NCBI RefSeq assembly: GCF_026191375.1 | Contig: NZ_JAODTL010000053.1 | Span: forward strand, 1 to 64,000 | Origin: Marinomonas pontica | GTDB taxonomy: Bacteria; Pseudomonadota; Gammaproteobacteria; Pseudomonadales; Marinomonadaceae | DNA: 64,000 nucleotides | Reading direction: 5' to 3' | Part shown: in pieces, positions 35,864 to 45,766 of the stretch | Layout of the letters: the number at the start of each line of letters is the position of its first letter | Position numbering within the stretch: the stretch's first letter is position 1 | Notes under the pieces: model-generated | Told to the model about the DNA's origin: nothing | Databases searched by the model: none | The model's input: the letters and a program-made list of their open reading frames with translations, nothing else | Position numbers and translations under genes: made by a program

Positions 35864-35898
35864 TGGCCCTTCTCGTTTTGGCGAGAGGGGCTTTTTTA
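35864..35898. terminator. Terminator after erpA
   Basis: GCCC-TTCTCG pairs with CGAGAGGGGC around a short loop, followed by a T6 run; it ends the erpA transcript and precedes the end of the convergent unknown gene. Confidence 0.85.
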
Positions 35899-35908
35899 TT
35901 GCTCTGTG

Positions 35909-36750
35909 TTAGGCTTTTGTGTAGAGGTTAGAGGCTTGGCGCGCTCTTTCTTCAGCGCTGATGGCATTGCCTTCTTGTGCTTTGTAATGACCAACAAATA
36001 AAAGGCCAATGTGTTTGTCGCCCAATACAATAGGGTTTAGGGCGTTGTTTTTTGTGCGCCAAATTCTTAACCCACACAGTTGCGTAGGAATTGGGTTTTG
36101 CTCAATGAGTCGGCTTTGGTTGGCATGAGCATACAGTGCGGACAGTTGGTCTGCTTCGCCATCCTGATCGAGTAGAATATGGTGATGCTTTACTTGTTGG
36201 TCTAGGAACTCTGGAGGATAAGGGGTTCTTAACACAGTTAGGCTGTTTTCCTTTGGAAATGAGTGGAAAAAGTCCAATGTCTCTGGTGATCCGTTATGTG
36301 GCGACATAAGAAGTGTCATGTCGACAGGAATGCCATATGAAGGTTTTACTGGAATATGAAAAATCAATTGCTTTGCGGGCGGTCGCCGATGTATTTCAGG
36401 AGCAAGATAGCCTGCTGATTTTCTTCCATTTTCCGTATTTATAGGGGGAACTTGTAAAAAAAGTTTCCAGTTTTTTTGTCTAAGTCGAGTTCTTCTGGAG
36501 AGTGTAGATGGAGCTTGGTTTCAAAAATATAACTGAGAGCATGCTCAATAAGATTGGCAAAAACGCTTGTTGAAGCCGTAAGCGCATCTTTGGTTTGGCT
36601 TTCCAAATAGATTTCTTTTACTTGGTGTGCTGCTGAACTTAGGTCGACCGAGTCTTGGTTGCTGACAATAGGGCGATATTTAACCCGAGAAATGATTTTT
36701 TTCTCGTTTGGTTGGTTGTTGGCTCTGTTTAGCGCCTCTATAAATAGCAT
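35909..36750 (-). pseudogene. Unknown gene split by a frameshift in a C run
   Basis: Two leftward frames belong together. The first (36750-36439, 103 residues) has a strong AAGGAG before its ATG and stops right after a C5 run near 36448 (GNFFYKFPL-stop). With one more C the reading continues as FPPINTENGRKSAGYLAPEIHRRPPAKQLIFHIPVKPSYGIPVD... into the 152-residue frame ending at 35909, which by itself has only a TTG start. The joined product is about 280 residues, hydrophilic, without a signal peptide or known motif. I do not recognise the family. It lies between erpA and yhbY. Confidence 0.65.
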
Positions 36751-36851
36751 GTTACGACTCCTTGATTAGCTGTCAAAGATATCGGCCATTATTTTGAAGA
36801 GTTTAGAGATAGTCTGTTTTTTGTTCAAAAAAGACTATCTCATCGCGAGGT

Positions 36852-37154
36852 TTAGCGAAGAAGGTTCGAAAGTTTTGGGTTTGGCTCTAAGGCGGCGCGG
36901 TAAAAAAGCGCTACTTTGCCAATGGTTTGAACCGTTTCGCACTTCATGATTTTACTGATTTCTTCGATCAATGCGGTGCGAACTTCACGATCAGCAATGC
37001 TGATGCGGACTTTGATCAGTTCGTGATCTTCTAGTGCACGGTCTACTTCTGTTAATACGGTCTCAGTTAAACCGTTGCCCGCAATCATAACCACTGGATT
37101 TAGCGCGTGGCCGATTAGGCGATATTGCTTTTTTTGGGCGTTTGTAAGGCTCAT
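36852..37154 (-). CDS. yhbY: RNA-binding protein YhbY (CRM domain)
   Basis: A 100-residue single CRM-domain protein: LTNAQKKQYRLIGHALNPVVMIAGNGLTETVLTEVDRALEDHELIKVRI, with the conserved G-x-x-G-type loop (AGNGLTE). YhbY binds the 50S ribosome precursor. An upstream TTG at 37160 would add two residues; the ATG is preferred. It is divergent from rlmE, the same arrangement as in many gammaproteobacteria. Confidence 0.92.
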   Translation of the reverse strand: MSLTNAQKKQYRLIGHALNPVVMIAGNGLTETVLTEVDRALEDHELIKVRISIADREVRTALIEEISKIMKCETVQTIGKVALFYRAALEPNPKLSNLLR

Positions 37155-37253
37155 AGTCAAATTTTCTCATATTAGTTGACCCTCTTTATTGGAGGCTTAA
37201 GAGGTTAAGCGATATTATAGCGGAATATTGACTGATTTAGGTATGATGAAAAC

Positions 37254-37874
37254 GTGGCAAGATCAAAAAGTAGTAATAATTGGATGAAGGAACATTTTGA
37301 CGATCCGTATGTCAAAAAATCCCAACAAGATGGTTATCGCTCTAGAGCAAGTTATAAGCTGATAGAGATAAACGATAAGGATAAATTGTTCCGGCCGGCA
37401 ATGCGTGTTGTTGATCTTGGTGCGGCTCCTGGTGGTTGGTCGCAAGTGGCGGCAAAATTGGTAGGAGATCATGGCACGATTGTGGCTTCTGATATTTTAG
37501 AAATGGCCCCTTTGCCTGGTGTTCGTTTTGTTCAGGGGGATTTTACGGAGCAAGAAGTGTATGAGGCTATTTTGGCGGAAATTGGAGATGAGAAAGCAGA
37601 TCTTGTAATTTCAGATATGGCCCCCAATATGAGTGGTAATAGTTCTTCTGATCAACCTCAAGCTATGTATCTTGTGGAGCTTGCGTTAGATATGGCGGCT
37701 CAAGTGCTGCGACCAGGAGGTAACTTTTTGGTGAAGGTGTTTCAGGGGGAAGGGTTTGAAGATTATCTGAAAACCATGCGGGCTCAGTTTGGGTCTGTTG
37801 TAACGCGTAAGCCAGATGCGTCGCGCGCAAGAAGTCGTGAAGTTTACTTATTAGGAAGACAATATAAGGGTTAA
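37254..37874 (+). CDS. rlmE: 23S rRNA 2'-O-ribose methyltransferase RlmE (FtsJ)
   Basis: A 206-residue SAM-dependent methyltransferase that modifies U2552 in the A loop of 23S rRNA. The SAM-binding motif [15 protein letters not shown] (near residue 50), the catalytic-site stretch [14 protein letters not shown] and a K in [14 protein letters not shown] agree with the K-D-K-E tetrad of the family. The start is GTG. It leads into ftsH 60 bases later, the usual rlmE-ftsH pair. Confidence 0.94.
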   Translation: MARSKSSNNWMKEHFDDPYVKKSQQDGYRSRASYKLIEINDKDKLFRPAMRVVDLGAAPGGWSQVAAKLVGDHGTIVASDILEMAPLPGVRFVQGDFTEQEVYEAILAEIGDEKADLVISDMAPNMSGNSSSDQPQAMYLVELALDMAAQVLRPGGNFLVKVFQGEGFEDYLKTMRAQFGSVVTRKPDASRARSREVYLLGRQYKG

Positions 37875-37934
37875 TGGGATATGTTCTGGTATGATTGCCA
37901 GAGACATTTTAAATAACCGTTTAGAGGTGTGCTC

Positions 37935-39905
37935 TTGAACGATATGCTGAAAAATATACTGTTGTGGTTGGTGATAGCGGCTGTACTGCTGACTGTGTTT
38001 AATAATTTTAATACGACGTCTGACACAAATCGAATTTCTTATTCAGAGTTTGTGAAAGAGGTTCAGGAAGGTCGGATAGCCAAAGCAATTGTGGATGGTT
38101 ATACCATCAGCGGAAGCCGGACCAGTGGTGATACGTTTGATACTGTGCGTCCAGCGGCAGCAGACCCTAAAATCATGGATGACCTGTTAAGTAATAACGT
38201 CATCGTTGAAGGTCGCATGCCTGAACAGCAGAGTATTTGGACTCAGTTGTTGGTAGCGAGTTTTCCTATTCTTCTTATTCTTGCCATTTTCATGTTTTTC
38301 ATGCGCCAGATGCAAGGTGGTGGCGGTGGTAAGGGTGGCCCGATGTCTTTTGGTAAGTCCAAAGCTCGTCTGTTGCCTGAAGATCAGATTAAAACCACTT
38401 TTGCAGATGTGGCTGGTTGTGATGAGGCAAAAGAAGACACTGAAGAGTTGGTGGATTTTCTACGAGAGCCAAGTAAATTTCAGCGTTTAGGCGGTAAAAT
38501 TCCTCGCGGTATTTTGATGTGCGGGCCTCCAGGTACAGGCAAAACACTATTGGCTAAAGCCATTGCTGGTGAGGCAAAAGTACCGTTCTTTACCATTTCA
38601 GGTTCAGACTTTGTTGAAATGTTTGTTGGTGTGGGGGCGTCGCGTGTTCGTGATATGTTCGAGCAAGCTAAAAAGCACGCACCATGCATTATCTTTATTG
38701 ATGAAATTGACGCCGTAGGTCGTAATCGTGGTTCCGGTATGGGCGGCGGTAATGATGAGCGCGAGCAAACCTTGAACCAACTATTGGTAGAAATGGATGG
38801 TTTTGAGGGTAATGAAGGGATTATCGTAATTGCGGCAACAAACCGTCCAGATGTATTAGACCCTGCATTATTGCGTCCTGGTCGTTTCGATCGCCAAGTA
38901 ACAGTGGGTTTGCCAGATATTCGTGGCCGTGAGCAGATTTTAAAAGTGCATTTGCGTAAAGTGCCTTGCGATGATGATGTTGAACCAAAAAACATTGCGC
39001 GTGGTACGCCAGGTTTTTCTGGTGCCGACTTAGCGAATCTAGTGAATGAGGCGGCGTTGTTTGCGGCTCGATCTAATCGTCGATTAGTGAACATGGAGCT
39101 GTTGGAGTTAGCGAAAGATAAAATCCTCATGGGCGCTGAGCGTAAAACCATGGTGATGAGCGATAAAGAAAAATTGAATACGGCATACCATGAAGCTGGC
39201 CACACAATCATTGGTTATTTGATGCCTGAACATGATCCTGTTTATAAGGTGTCTATTATTCCTCGTGGCCGTGCGCTTGGTGTGACAATGTATTTGCCGG
39301 AAGAGGATAAGTACAGCATCAGTAAACGCGGTCTTGAAAGCCAGGTTTGTAGCTTGTATGGCGGACGAATTGCAGAGGAAATGATTCACGGTTTCGATGG
39401 GGTTTCTACTGGCGCATCAAACGACATAGAGCGTGCCACAAGCATTGCTCGTAACATGGTCACTAAGTGGGGCTTGTCTGAAAAGCTAGGTCCATTCGCC
39501 TACGAAGAAGATGACAATAGTGGTGGTTACATTTCAGGGCCAACGGGTAGCAAGGCGAACTATTTCTCACCAGAGACGGGCAAAATTATCGATGCTGAAG
39601 TGCAAGATATTATTAGCCGCTGTTATGAGAAAGCGACAACCATCTTGGTTGATAACCGTTCAAAATTGGATGTAATGGCCGAAGCATTAATGCAGTATGA
39701 AACGATTGATGCTAAGCAAATTAAAGAAATTATGGATGGCAACAAGCCGTCAGCACCTGAAGGTTGGTCTGATCCCAGTGCAAAAGCGCAAAAAGCCGCT
39801 GATGCGACGGAAGTGGATGAGGTTGTTTCATCTGATGATGGCGTGAAAGCAGAAGATGCTGAAGTGTCCTCTGATCAAGCTTCGCCTAAATCAACGGGTG
39901 AGTGA
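37935..39905 (+). CDS. ftsH: ATP-dependent zinc metalloprotease FtsH
   Basis: A 656-residue membrane-bound AAA+ protease that degrades sigma-32, LpxC and misassembled membrane proteins. Two N-terminal helices flank a periplasmic domain; then Walker A GPPGTGKT, Walker B IIFIDEID, second region of homology [20 protein letters not shown], and the zinc site HEAGH near residue 415. The C-terminal tail is acidic. TTG at 37935 gives the family-typical M-N-D-M start, with AGAGGTG 6 bases upstream; GTG at 37929 and ATG at 37944 are alternatives. It is followed by folP. Confidence 0.95.
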   Translation: MNDMLKNILLWLVIAAVLLTVFNNFNTTSDTNRISYSEFVKEVQEGRIAKAIVDGYTISGSRTSGDTFDTVRPAAADPKIMDDLLSNNVIVEGRMPEQQSIWTQLLVASFPILLILAIFMFFMRQMQGGGGGKGGPMSFGKSKARLLPEDQIKTTFADVAGCDEAKEDTEELVDFLREPSKFQRLGGKIPRGILMCGPPGTGKTLLAKAIAGEAKVPFFTISGSDFVEMFVGVGASRVRDMFEQAKKHAPCIIFIDEIDAVGRNRGSGMGGGNDEREQTLNQLLVEMDGFEGNEGIIVIAATNRPDVLDPALLRPGRFDRQVTVGLPDIRGREQILKVHLRKVPCDDDVEPKNIARGTPGFSGADLANLVNEAALFAARSNRRLVNMELLELAKDKILMGAERKTMVMSDKEKLNTAYHEAGHTIIGYLMPEHDPVYKVSIIPRGRALGVTMYLPEEDKYSISKRGLESQVCSLYGGRIAEEMIHGFDGVSTGASNDIERATSIARNMVTKWGLSEKLGPFAYEEDDNSGGYISGPTGSKANYFSPETGKIIDAEVQDIISRCYEKATTILVDNRSKLDVMAEALMQYETIDAKQIKEIMDGNKPSAPEGWSDPSAKAQKAADATEVDEVVSSDDGVKAEDAEVSSDQASPKSTGE

Positions 39906-39938
39906 TTTCGAACGGTTAATTTTTGATATGGTTTTTTC

Positions 39939-40772
39939 ATGTCGTTAATGTCTTTTGGGGATAAGTCGTTAGACTTATCCCTTCCTCATGTTATGGGGAT
40001 ATTAAATATTACCCCTGATTCTTTCTCGGATGGTGGCGCCTTTAATTCTTTTGATGCTGCTTTGCGTCAGACGCAAAGAATGATCGAAGAGGGGGCGAGT
40101 ATCATCGACGTTGGCGGTGAGTCTACGCGCCCTGGTGCCGCCCCTGTTTCCACTCAGCAAGAATTGGATCGGGTGTTGCCAATTGTCGAATTAATTAAAA
40201 AGCAGTTTGATATCATTGTGTCGGTCGATACGAGTACGCCTGAAGTGATTCGGGGGGCGGCTGCGCTAGGCATGGGGTTGATTAATGATGTTCGCGCGCT
40301 TGAGCGTGATGGTGCGTTATTGGCTGCCGCTGAAACGAATCTTCCAGTGTGTTTGATGCACATGAAAGGAATGCCTCAAACGATGCAGGAGCAACCTGAT
40401 TACGCGTCTGTAGTTGATGACGTTGCTGATTATTTGATATCGAGAGTGAGCGAATGTGAAGCGGCCGGAATTGATCGGGCTCGTGTGATTTTGGACCCTG
40501 GAATTGGGTTTGGTAAGACGTTGTCGCATAATTTGGCGTTGCTACGCCATACCGAACGGTTTAAAACGCTTGGTTTTGAGGTGCTTATTGGCCTATCTAG
40601 AAAAACCATGATTGGTGATGTGTTGGGGCGACCTGTTGAGGATCGTTTGTACGGCACAATGGGAGCGAATGCGTCAGCTTATTTAAAGGGTGCTCGAATA
40701 TTCAGAGTTCATGATGTTAGGCCGCATGTAGACATGTTGGCGTTAATGTCTCGTATTGAGGGAGAAAGTTAA
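39939..40772 (+). CDS. folP: Dihydropteroate synthase
   Basis: A 277-residue TIM-barrel enzyme joining p-aminobenzoate to hydroxymethyl-dihydropterin diphosphate in folate synthesis. Signature regions: [45 protein letters not shown] and [11 protein letters not shown]. The stop codon overlaps the start of glmM by one base, showing coupled expression, as in E. coli (ftsH-folP-glmM). Confidence 0.95.
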   Translation: MSLMSFGDKSLDLSLPHVMGILNITPDSFSDGGAFNSFDAALRQTQRMIEEGASIIDVGGESTRPGAAPVSTQQELDRVLPIVELIKKQFDIIVSVDTSTPEVIRGAAALGMGLINDVRALERDGALLAAAETNLPVCLMHMKGMPQTMQEQPDYASVVDDVADYLISRVSECEAAGIDRARVILDPGIGFGKTLSHNLALLRHTERFKTLGFEVLIGLSRKTMIGDVLGRPVEDRLYGTMGANASAYLKGARIFRVHDVRPHVDMLALMSRIEGES

Positions 40773-42118
40773 TGCGTAAGTATTTTGGTACGGATGGTAT
40801 TCGAGGTAAGGTAGGTACAACGCCAATTACGCCTGAATTTATGCTTAAGCTTGGTTGGGCGGCAGGTCAAGTTTTTAAAGAGCATGATAAGAAAATTTTA
40901 ATTGGTAAAGATACTCGTATTTCGGGCTATATGTTTGAGTCTGCGCTCGAATCAGGCATCGTGGCGGCTGGTGCGGATGTTCGTCTTGTTGGTCCCATGC
41001 CAACGCCTGCTATTGCTTATTTGACGAGGACTTTTCGTGCCAGTGCTGGCATCGTGATTAGTGCATCTCATAACCCTTATACTGATAATGGGATTAAGTT
41101 TTTTTCGGCTGAAGGTGGAAAGATTTCAGACGAAATTGAGGAGCGCATTGAGTATTTCTTGGAACAGCCAATGGAAGTGGTTGAGTCCAGTATGATTGGG
41201 CGTGCGAAACGTATTGATGACGCCGCAGGACGATACATTGAATACTGTAAAGGGACTTTCCCAATTGGCCTGCAGCTGAGCGGCTTGAAGATCATTGTTG
41301 ACTGCGCTGATGGGGCGACTTATCACGTTGCGCCTCGTGTGTTTTCTGAACTGGGTGCAGAAGTTATTTCTATCGGGATCAACCCTGATGGTCTTAATAT
41401 TAATGAATTTAGTGGTGCGACTAAGCCTGAATTGTTGCGCAAGAATGTGTTGGCGGAGGAAGCTGATTTAGGTATTGCGCTCGATGGTGATGGCGATCGC
41501 CTAATTCTTGTTGATCGTCATGGAGTTGTGCGTGACGGCGATGATATTTTGTATATTATTGCTAATCATTTGATGCGCACTGGCCGTTTTAGTGGTGGTG
41601 TTGTCGGTACGCTCATGAGTAATTTTGGTCTTGAATTGGCGTTTTCTGAAACCGGTATTGGTTTTAGTCGGGCGGCTGTTGGGGATCGTTATGTCAATGA
41701 AAAGCTGATGCAGCATGGTTGGGTGTTAGGCGGTGAGCCTTCGGGTCATATTGTCTGTCGCTCTATTACCACCACTGGGGACGGTATTATTGCTGCGCTT
41801 CAGGTTCTTCGAGCAATGGTAGAAGAGGGTAAGACGCTCGACGAGCTTTTAGCAGGTTTGGTTAAATTTCCTCAGAAACTTAAAAATATTCGAGTGGCAA
41901 AGCGTTTTGTGCCGAATGAAGAGCCAGCTTTGCAAAAAGCCATAGCGGTTGCCAATGAGCGCCTAAATGGTTTAGGTCGTGTCTTATTAAGGGCGTCTGG
42001 TACTGAGCCTTTGATTAGGGTGATGGTCGAAGGGCGTGATGATAAAACTGTGGATGAGCTTGTTGAATATTTAGTGGAAGAAGTTAAAGCGGTTGTGGCG
42101 TCAAAGGTAGATGCTTAA
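40772..42118 (+). CDS. glmM: Phosphoglucosamine mutase
   Basis: A 448-residue alpha-D-phosphohexomutase making glucosamine-1-phosphate for peptidoglycan and lipopolysaccharide. Start [15 protein letters not shown]; active-site phosphoserine loop [19 protein letters not shown] near residue 100; metal loop DGDGDR near 242; sugar-binding GGEPSGH; C-terminal [15 protein letters not shown] phosphate loop. All key residues are present. Confidence 0.96.
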   Translation: MRKYFGTDGIRGKVGTTPITPEFMLKLGWAAGQVFKEHDKKILIGKDTRISGYMFESALESGIVAAGADVRLVGPMPTPAIAYLTRTFRASAGIVISASHNPYTDNGIKFFSAEGGKISDEIEERIEYFLEQPMEVVESSMIGRAKRIDDAAGRYIEYCKGTFPIGLQLSGLKIIVDCADGATYHVAPRVFSELGAEVISIGINPDGLNINEFSGATKPELLRKNVLAEEADLGIALDGDGDRLILVDRHGVVRDGDDILYIIANHLMRTGRFSGGVVGTLMSNFGLELAFSETGIGFSRAAVGDRYVNEKLMQHGWVLGGEPSGHIVCRSITTTGDGIIAALQVLRAMVEEGKTLDELLAGLVKFPQKLKNIRVAKRFVPNEEPALQKAIAVANERLNGLGRVLLRASGTEPLIRVMVEGRDDKTVDELVEYLVEEVKAVVASKVDA

Positions 42119-42164
42119 AACGTCTTTAATGTGTTCCGAATAAAAATAAATGCTTGAAACCAAA

Positions 42165-42188
42165 GCGTCCATTCCATAGAATGGGCGC
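42165..42188. other. Hairpin in the tpiA leader
   Basis: GCGTCCATTC (42165-42174) pairs with GAATGGGCGC (42179-42188) over a 4-base loop, with one G-U. No T run follows, so it is not a normal terminator; it may mark mRNA processing or stabilise the downstream tpiA-secG mRNA. Confidence 0.45.
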
Positions 42189-42209
42189 CTCGAATTTAGG
42201 GGTTAGGAT

Positions 42210-42959
42210 ATGATTCGTCAAAAAATCGTTGCTGGTAACTGGAAGATGAATGGCTCTAAAGAGTCTATTGTTTCACTGATTGGCGGCCTTTTGGAGATGG
42301 GTGGTTCTGATTCTGAAGTGGTTATAGCGCCTTCTTTTCCTTATTTGTCTCAAGTGTCTGAAATGATTTCAGACAGTGCTCTTGTCCTGGCGGCTCAAAA
42401 TGTGAGTAACCATGAACAAGGGGCTTATACAGGTGAAGTGTCTGTTTCGATGTTGAATGACTTTGGGGTTAAGTATGTACTACTTGGTCACTCTGAACGA
42501 CGTTCTTTGTATGGTGAAACGGACGAGCAAGTTGCCACAAAAGTTGAGGCGGTTTTAGATTTTGGATTGACTCCAATGTTGTGTATAGGTGAAACCCTAG
42601 AAGAGCGTGAGTCAAATAAAACGTTTGAGGTGTGTCAGCGTCAGCTTCAAGCGGTGATTGATTGTGTTGGTGTTGACTCCTTTGAACAGATGGTGATCGC
42701 TTACGAACCTGTTTGGGCGATAGGTACAGGTTTGTCAGCAAGTGCCGAGCAGGCACAAGACGTTCATCAATCAATTAGATCTTTTTTGTCAACGTTATCT
42801 GAGTCTGTTGCTAGAAAAGTGCAGATCTTATATGGCGGTAGTGTTAAAGCATCAACCAGCTCGGCTTTGTTTGAAATGCCTGATGTAGATGGTGCTCTTG
42901 TAGGTGGTGCATCTCTTGATGCTAAAGAATTTATAGCGATAGTAAAAACAGCAGGTTAA
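42210..42959 (+). CDS. tpiA: Triose-phosphate isomerase
   Basis: A 249-residue TIM barrel interconverting dihydroxyacetone phosphate and glyceraldehyde-3-phosphate. Catalytic Lys in VAGNWKMNG, catalytic His in LLGHSERR, catalytic Glu in AYEPVWAIGTG and the phosphate loop YGGSVKA are all present. TTAGGGGTTAGGAT precedes the ATG. secG follows immediately. Confidence 0.96.
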   Translation: MIRQKIVAGNWKMNGSKESIVSLIGGLLEMGGSDSEVVIAPSFPYLSQVSEMISDSALVLAAQNVSNHEQGAYTGEVSVSMLNDFGVKYVLLGHSERRSLYGETDEQVATKVEAVLDFGLTPMLCIGETLEERESNKTFEVCQRQLQAVIDCVGVDSFEQMVIAYEPVWAIGTGLSASAEQAQDVHQSIRSFLSTLSESVARKVQILYGGSVKASTSSALFEMPDVDGALVGGASLDAKEFIAIVKTAG

Positions 42960-42962
42960 TTG

Positions 42963-43316
42963 ATGGAAGCACTTATTTTGGTTTTGCATGTACTGGCGGC
43001 AGTAGTGATTATTGCGTTAGTTTTGTTGCAGCAAGGTAAAGGTGCGGATGCAGGTGCCTCTTTTGGTGGTGGTGCGTCCCAAACTGTATTTGGTAGTCAA
43101 GGTGGCGGTAGTTTCTTCGGAAAAATGACGGCACTTTTTGCACTAATATTCTTTTTGACTAGTTTTGGTTTGGCTTTTTTTGCCAGCGAACAAGCGAAAA
43201 GTGTTTCAGGGGCTCTTGATTTTGTTCCTTCAGCGCCTCAAGTTGAAGAAACGGTAGCCTTGCCTGAATTGGGTGACAAAAAGAAAACAACGTCCGATCT
43301 TCCTGTAACAGAGTAA
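42963..43316 (+). CDS. secG: Preprotein translocase subunit SecG
   Basis: A 117-residue inner-membrane subunit of SecYEG. Two membrane helices (LILVLHVLAAVVIIALVLLQQGKG and MTALFALIFFLTSFGLAFF) are joined by the conserved cytoplasmic loop GADAGASFGGGASQTVFGSQGGGSFFGK. The start is the ATG at 42963, four bases after the tpiA stop; a TTG in the previous codon is not needed. Confidence 0.95.
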   Translation: MEALILVLHVLAAVVIIALVLLQQGKGADAGASFGGGASQTVFGSQGGGSFFGKMTALFALIFFLTSFGLAFFASEQAKSVSGALDFVPSAPQVEETVALPELGDKKKTTSDLPVTE

Positions 43317-43359
43317 GGTTTTGCGTTAAAAGGCGTCTTGTGATGTCTGGTTAGAGTTT

Positions 43360-43445
43360 GCGGATGTGGCGGAATTGGTAGACGCGCCACCTTGAGGGGG
43401 TGGTGAGCTATGCTCGTGGGGGTTCGAGTCCCCCCATCCGCACCA
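43360..43445 (+). tRNA. tRNA-Leu (GAG)
   Basis: An 86-base class II tRNA with a long variable arm (TGGTGAGCTATGCTCGTGGG region), acceptor GCGGATG/CATCCGC, encoded CCA, and anticodon GAG in the loop CTTGAGG. It sits between secG and rimP, where E. coli has leuU. Confidence 0.95.
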
Positions 43446-43593
43446 ATATTGAATTGATGTCATATTTTGTGTATGATGTGTTCATATTGATGCAGAGTGA
43501 TCTGGTTTGCCTGAGAGGAGTAACGTTTTCTTAGGGTTTTCCTTTTTGGAGTTCGCAACAGTTCGCTCTTGGTGTTTTTGTCTGGATTGACAG

Positions 43594-43608
43594 CCTTCAT
43601 TATGAAGG
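43594..43608. other. Palindromic hairpin in the rimP leader
   Basis: CCTTCATTATGAAGG, perfect arms around one T. Its core, CTTCATTATGAAG, also occurs in the pnp leader (50141-50153). It lies upstream of two terminator-like hairpins in the 315-base gap between tRNA-Leu and rimP, a gap in which I saw no other gene and no tRNA-fMet (E. coli has metY at this place). Confidence 0.4.
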
Positions 43609-43643
43609 ATGCTCTCTCAGCGTAAGCTGGTGTGAGTACTAAG

Positions 43644-43670
43644 AGCCCCTATATGGGGTTTTTTATTATC
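43644..43670 (+). terminator. Terminator-like hairpin 1 in the rimP leader
   Basis: AGCCCC-TATAT-GGGGTT followed by T6. It lies after tRNA-Leu and before rimP, so it can end the tRNA transcript or act as an attenuator for the rimP-nusA-infB operon. Confidence 0.6.
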
Positions 43671-43695
43671 TGCACACTAGCGCTAAGTTTTAATA

Positions 43696-43720
43696 AAATG
43701 GGCCTTGAGCCCGTTTTTTG
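43696..43720 (+). terminator. Terminator-like hairpin 2 in the rimP leader
   Basis: AAATGGGC-CTTGA-GCCCGTTT, an 8-bp stem with one G-U, running into T6. It lies 41 bases upstream of the rimP start. Tandem leader terminators before nusA operons are known from E. coli; readthrough or attenuation is inferred here. Confidence 0.6.
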
Positions 43721-43760
43721 TTTCTGCGTTTTACAAAAAATTGGTTTTCGGAGAAAACGA

Positions 43761-44222
43761 TTGTCAGCTAAATATACGATTTTAGAAGAACTTATTCGAC
43801 CAGTCGTTGAAGGTTTAGGGTTTGAATTTTGGGGGATGGAGTATTTATCGCTTGGTAAAGATTCTGTGCTTCGTATTTATATAGAAACAGATGCTGAAAA
43901 AGGCATTGATGTTGAAGACTGTGCCCGAGTCAGTCGCCAAGTCAGCTCTATTTTGGATGTTGAAGATCCCATTACGGGCGAATACAACTTAGAGGTGTCT
44001 TCCCCAGGTTTAGATCGTCCTTTATTTGGTTTGGCTCAGTACCAAGCGTATATCGGATCTATTGTTTCTTTACGTCTACGTGTGCCTTTTGACGGGCGCC
44101 GCAAATTTAAAGGACAGCTAATGGGGATCGAAGGTGAAGACGTTGTCATTCGCGTTGATCAAGAAGAATACTTGTTGCCTATCGATTTGATTGATAAGGC
44201 AAATGTTGTTCCACAATTTTAA
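43761..44222 (+). CDS. rimP: Ribosome maturation factor RimP
   Basis: A 153-residue protein that assists 30S maturation. The conserved YTILEELIRPVVEGLGFEFWGMEYL, DCARVSRQVSSILDVEDPITGEYNLEVSSPGLDRPLF and C-terminal SH3-like VVIRVDQEEYLLPIDLIDKANVVP are characteristic. The start is TTG at 43761 with GGAG 7 bases upstream, giving the E. coli length (about 150); the frame remains open back to 43632 but crosses the second leader hairpin. First gene of the rimP-nusA-infB-rbfA-truB-rpsO-pnp block. Confidence 0.92.
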   Translation: MSAKYTILEELIRPVVEGLGFEFWGMEYLSLGKDSVLRIYIETDAEKGIDVEDCARVSRQVSSILDVEDPITGEYNLEVSSPGLDRPLFGLAQYQAYIGSIVSLRLRVPFDGRRKFKGQLMGIEGEDVVIRVDQEEYLLPIDLIDKANVVPQF

Positions 44223-44249
44223 AATTAACCTTGAAGAGAGGCTAAAAGG

Positions 44250-45740
44250 ATGAGCAAAGAAATTCTTTTGGTAGTAGAAGCCGTATCCAACGAGAAAGAT
44301 GTTCCGAAACAAGTTATTTTCGAAGCTGTTGAGATTGCTTTAGCTAGTGCTGCCAAACGCCGTTTTGAAGAAGACGCATTGATTCGTGTCTCCATTGATC
44401 AGCGCACGGGTGATTATAAAACCTACCGTCAGTGGAACATTGTTGCTGATGAAGACTACTCAGCGCCAGCATCTGAATTAACAATAGACGATTCTGAAGA
44501 ACAAAACCTAGGTGTGGGTATTGGTGAAGTATACGAAGAAGAAGTTGAGTCTGAGGCTTTTGGTCGTATTGCTGCGCAAACCGCAAAGCAAGTCATTGTT
44601 CAAAAAGTGCGTGAAGCTGAACGTGCTAAAATGGTGGCCTTGTACACAGAAAAAGTAGGCAAGCTGGTTCACGGTCAAGTGAAGAAAGTCACTCGTGATA
44701 GTTTGATTATTGATCTAGGTGAAAATGCAGAAGCGTCATTGCCAAAAGATCAATTGATCTCTCGTGAAAGCTTTAGAATGAACGATCGTATTCGTGCATT
44801 ACTGCTTGAAATTCGAGATGACAGTCGCGGTGCACAACTGATTTTGTCACGTAATGATCCTGCTTTCATGATTGAACTGTTTCGTCTTGAAGTGCCTGAA
44901 ATCTCTGAAGAAGTTATTGAGATTCGCGGCGCATCTCGTGATCCAGGCCTTCGTGCAAAAATCGCAGTAAAAACAAACGATCGTCGTATTGATCCTATCG
45001 GTGCGTGCGTTGGTATGCGCGGTGCGCGTGTCCAAGCTGTTTCAAATGAAATGAACGGCGAGCGAGTAGATATTGTGCTTTGGGATGATAATCCAGCCCA
45101 GTTGGTGATTAATGCTATGGCACCAGCAGAAGTGGATTCTATCGTTATTGATGAAGACGCCCATTCTATGGATGTTGCAGTGAAAAGTGACAACCTTGCG
45201 CAAGCGATTGGTCGTAACGGCCAGAATGTTCGTTTGGCATCCGCTTTAACTGGTTGGTCTTTGAATGTGATGACCAGCGAAGACGCAGAAGCGAAGCAAC
45301 AAGAAGAATCACAAAAATTAATCGATATCTTTGTTTCAGGTTTGGATATTGATGACGATTTAGCGATTCAAATGGTTGATGAGGGATTCACTTCTTTAGA
45401 AGAAGTGGCGTATGTCCCAATGGAAGAAATGTTAGATATTGACGGATTTGATGAAGATTTGGTGAACGAATTACGTTCTCGAGCAAAAGAAGCTCTATTG
45501 AATCAAGCCCTTCAAGCTGAAGAGCAACTAGACGATGCTAAACCTGCTGCTGATTTGTTAGCAATGGATGGCATGGACAATCATTTGGCACTTGTTCTTG
45601 CCTCCATGGGTGTTATTACTATGGAAGATTTAGCAGAGCAATCCGTTGATGAATTGCTTGATGTTGAAGGTATGACAGAAGAGCGTGCGGCTAGCCTCAT
45701 TTTGACGGCGCGTGCACCTTGGTTTGCTGAATCTGAATAA
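44250..45740 (+). CDS. nusA: Transcription termination/antitermination factor NusA
   Basis: A 496-residue RNA polymerase-associated factor. It has an N-terminal polymerase-binding domain, S1 domain ([30 protein letters not shown]), KH1/KH2 ([30 protein letters not shown] and [19 protein letters not shown]), and two C-terminal acidic helix-hairpin repeats (residues ~355-490) as in enterobacterial NusA. 27 bases separate it from rimP and 26 from infB. Confidence 0.96.
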   Translation: MSKEILLVVEAVSNEKDVPKQVIFEAVEIALASAAKRRFEEDALIRVSIDQRTGDYKTYRQWNIVADEDYSAPASELTIDDSEEQNLGVGIGEVYEEEVESEAFGRIAAQTAKQVIVQKVREAERAKMVALYTEKVGKLVHGQVKKVTRDSLIIDLGENAEASLPKDQLISRESFRMNDRIRALLLEIRDDSRGAQLILSRNDPAFMIELFRLEVPEISEEVIEIRGASRDPGLRAKIAVKTNDRRIDPIGACVGMRGARVQAVSNEMNGERVDIVLWDDNPAQLVINAMAPAEVDSIVIDEDAHSMDVAVKSDNLAQAIGRNGQNVRLASALTGWSLNVMTSEDAEAKQQEESQKLIDIFVSGLDIDDDLAIQMVDEGFTSLEEVAYVPMEEMLDIDGFDEDLVNELRSRAKEALLNQALQAEEQLDDAKPAADLLAMDGMDNHLALVLASMGVITMEDLAEQSVDELLDVEGMTEERAASLILTARAPWFAESE

Positions 45741-45766
45741 AATCTGAGTACATAAGGGGGAACTTA

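Noticed and set aside
38480..39211. 243-codon leftward frame inside ftsH
   Set aside because: Complement of a highly conserved gene; Ser/Pro/Arg-rich shadow frame without motifs.
43446..43600. Expected tRNA-fMet (metY) before rimP
   Set aside because: Searched by eye for an initiator-tRNA cloverleaf; none is present.
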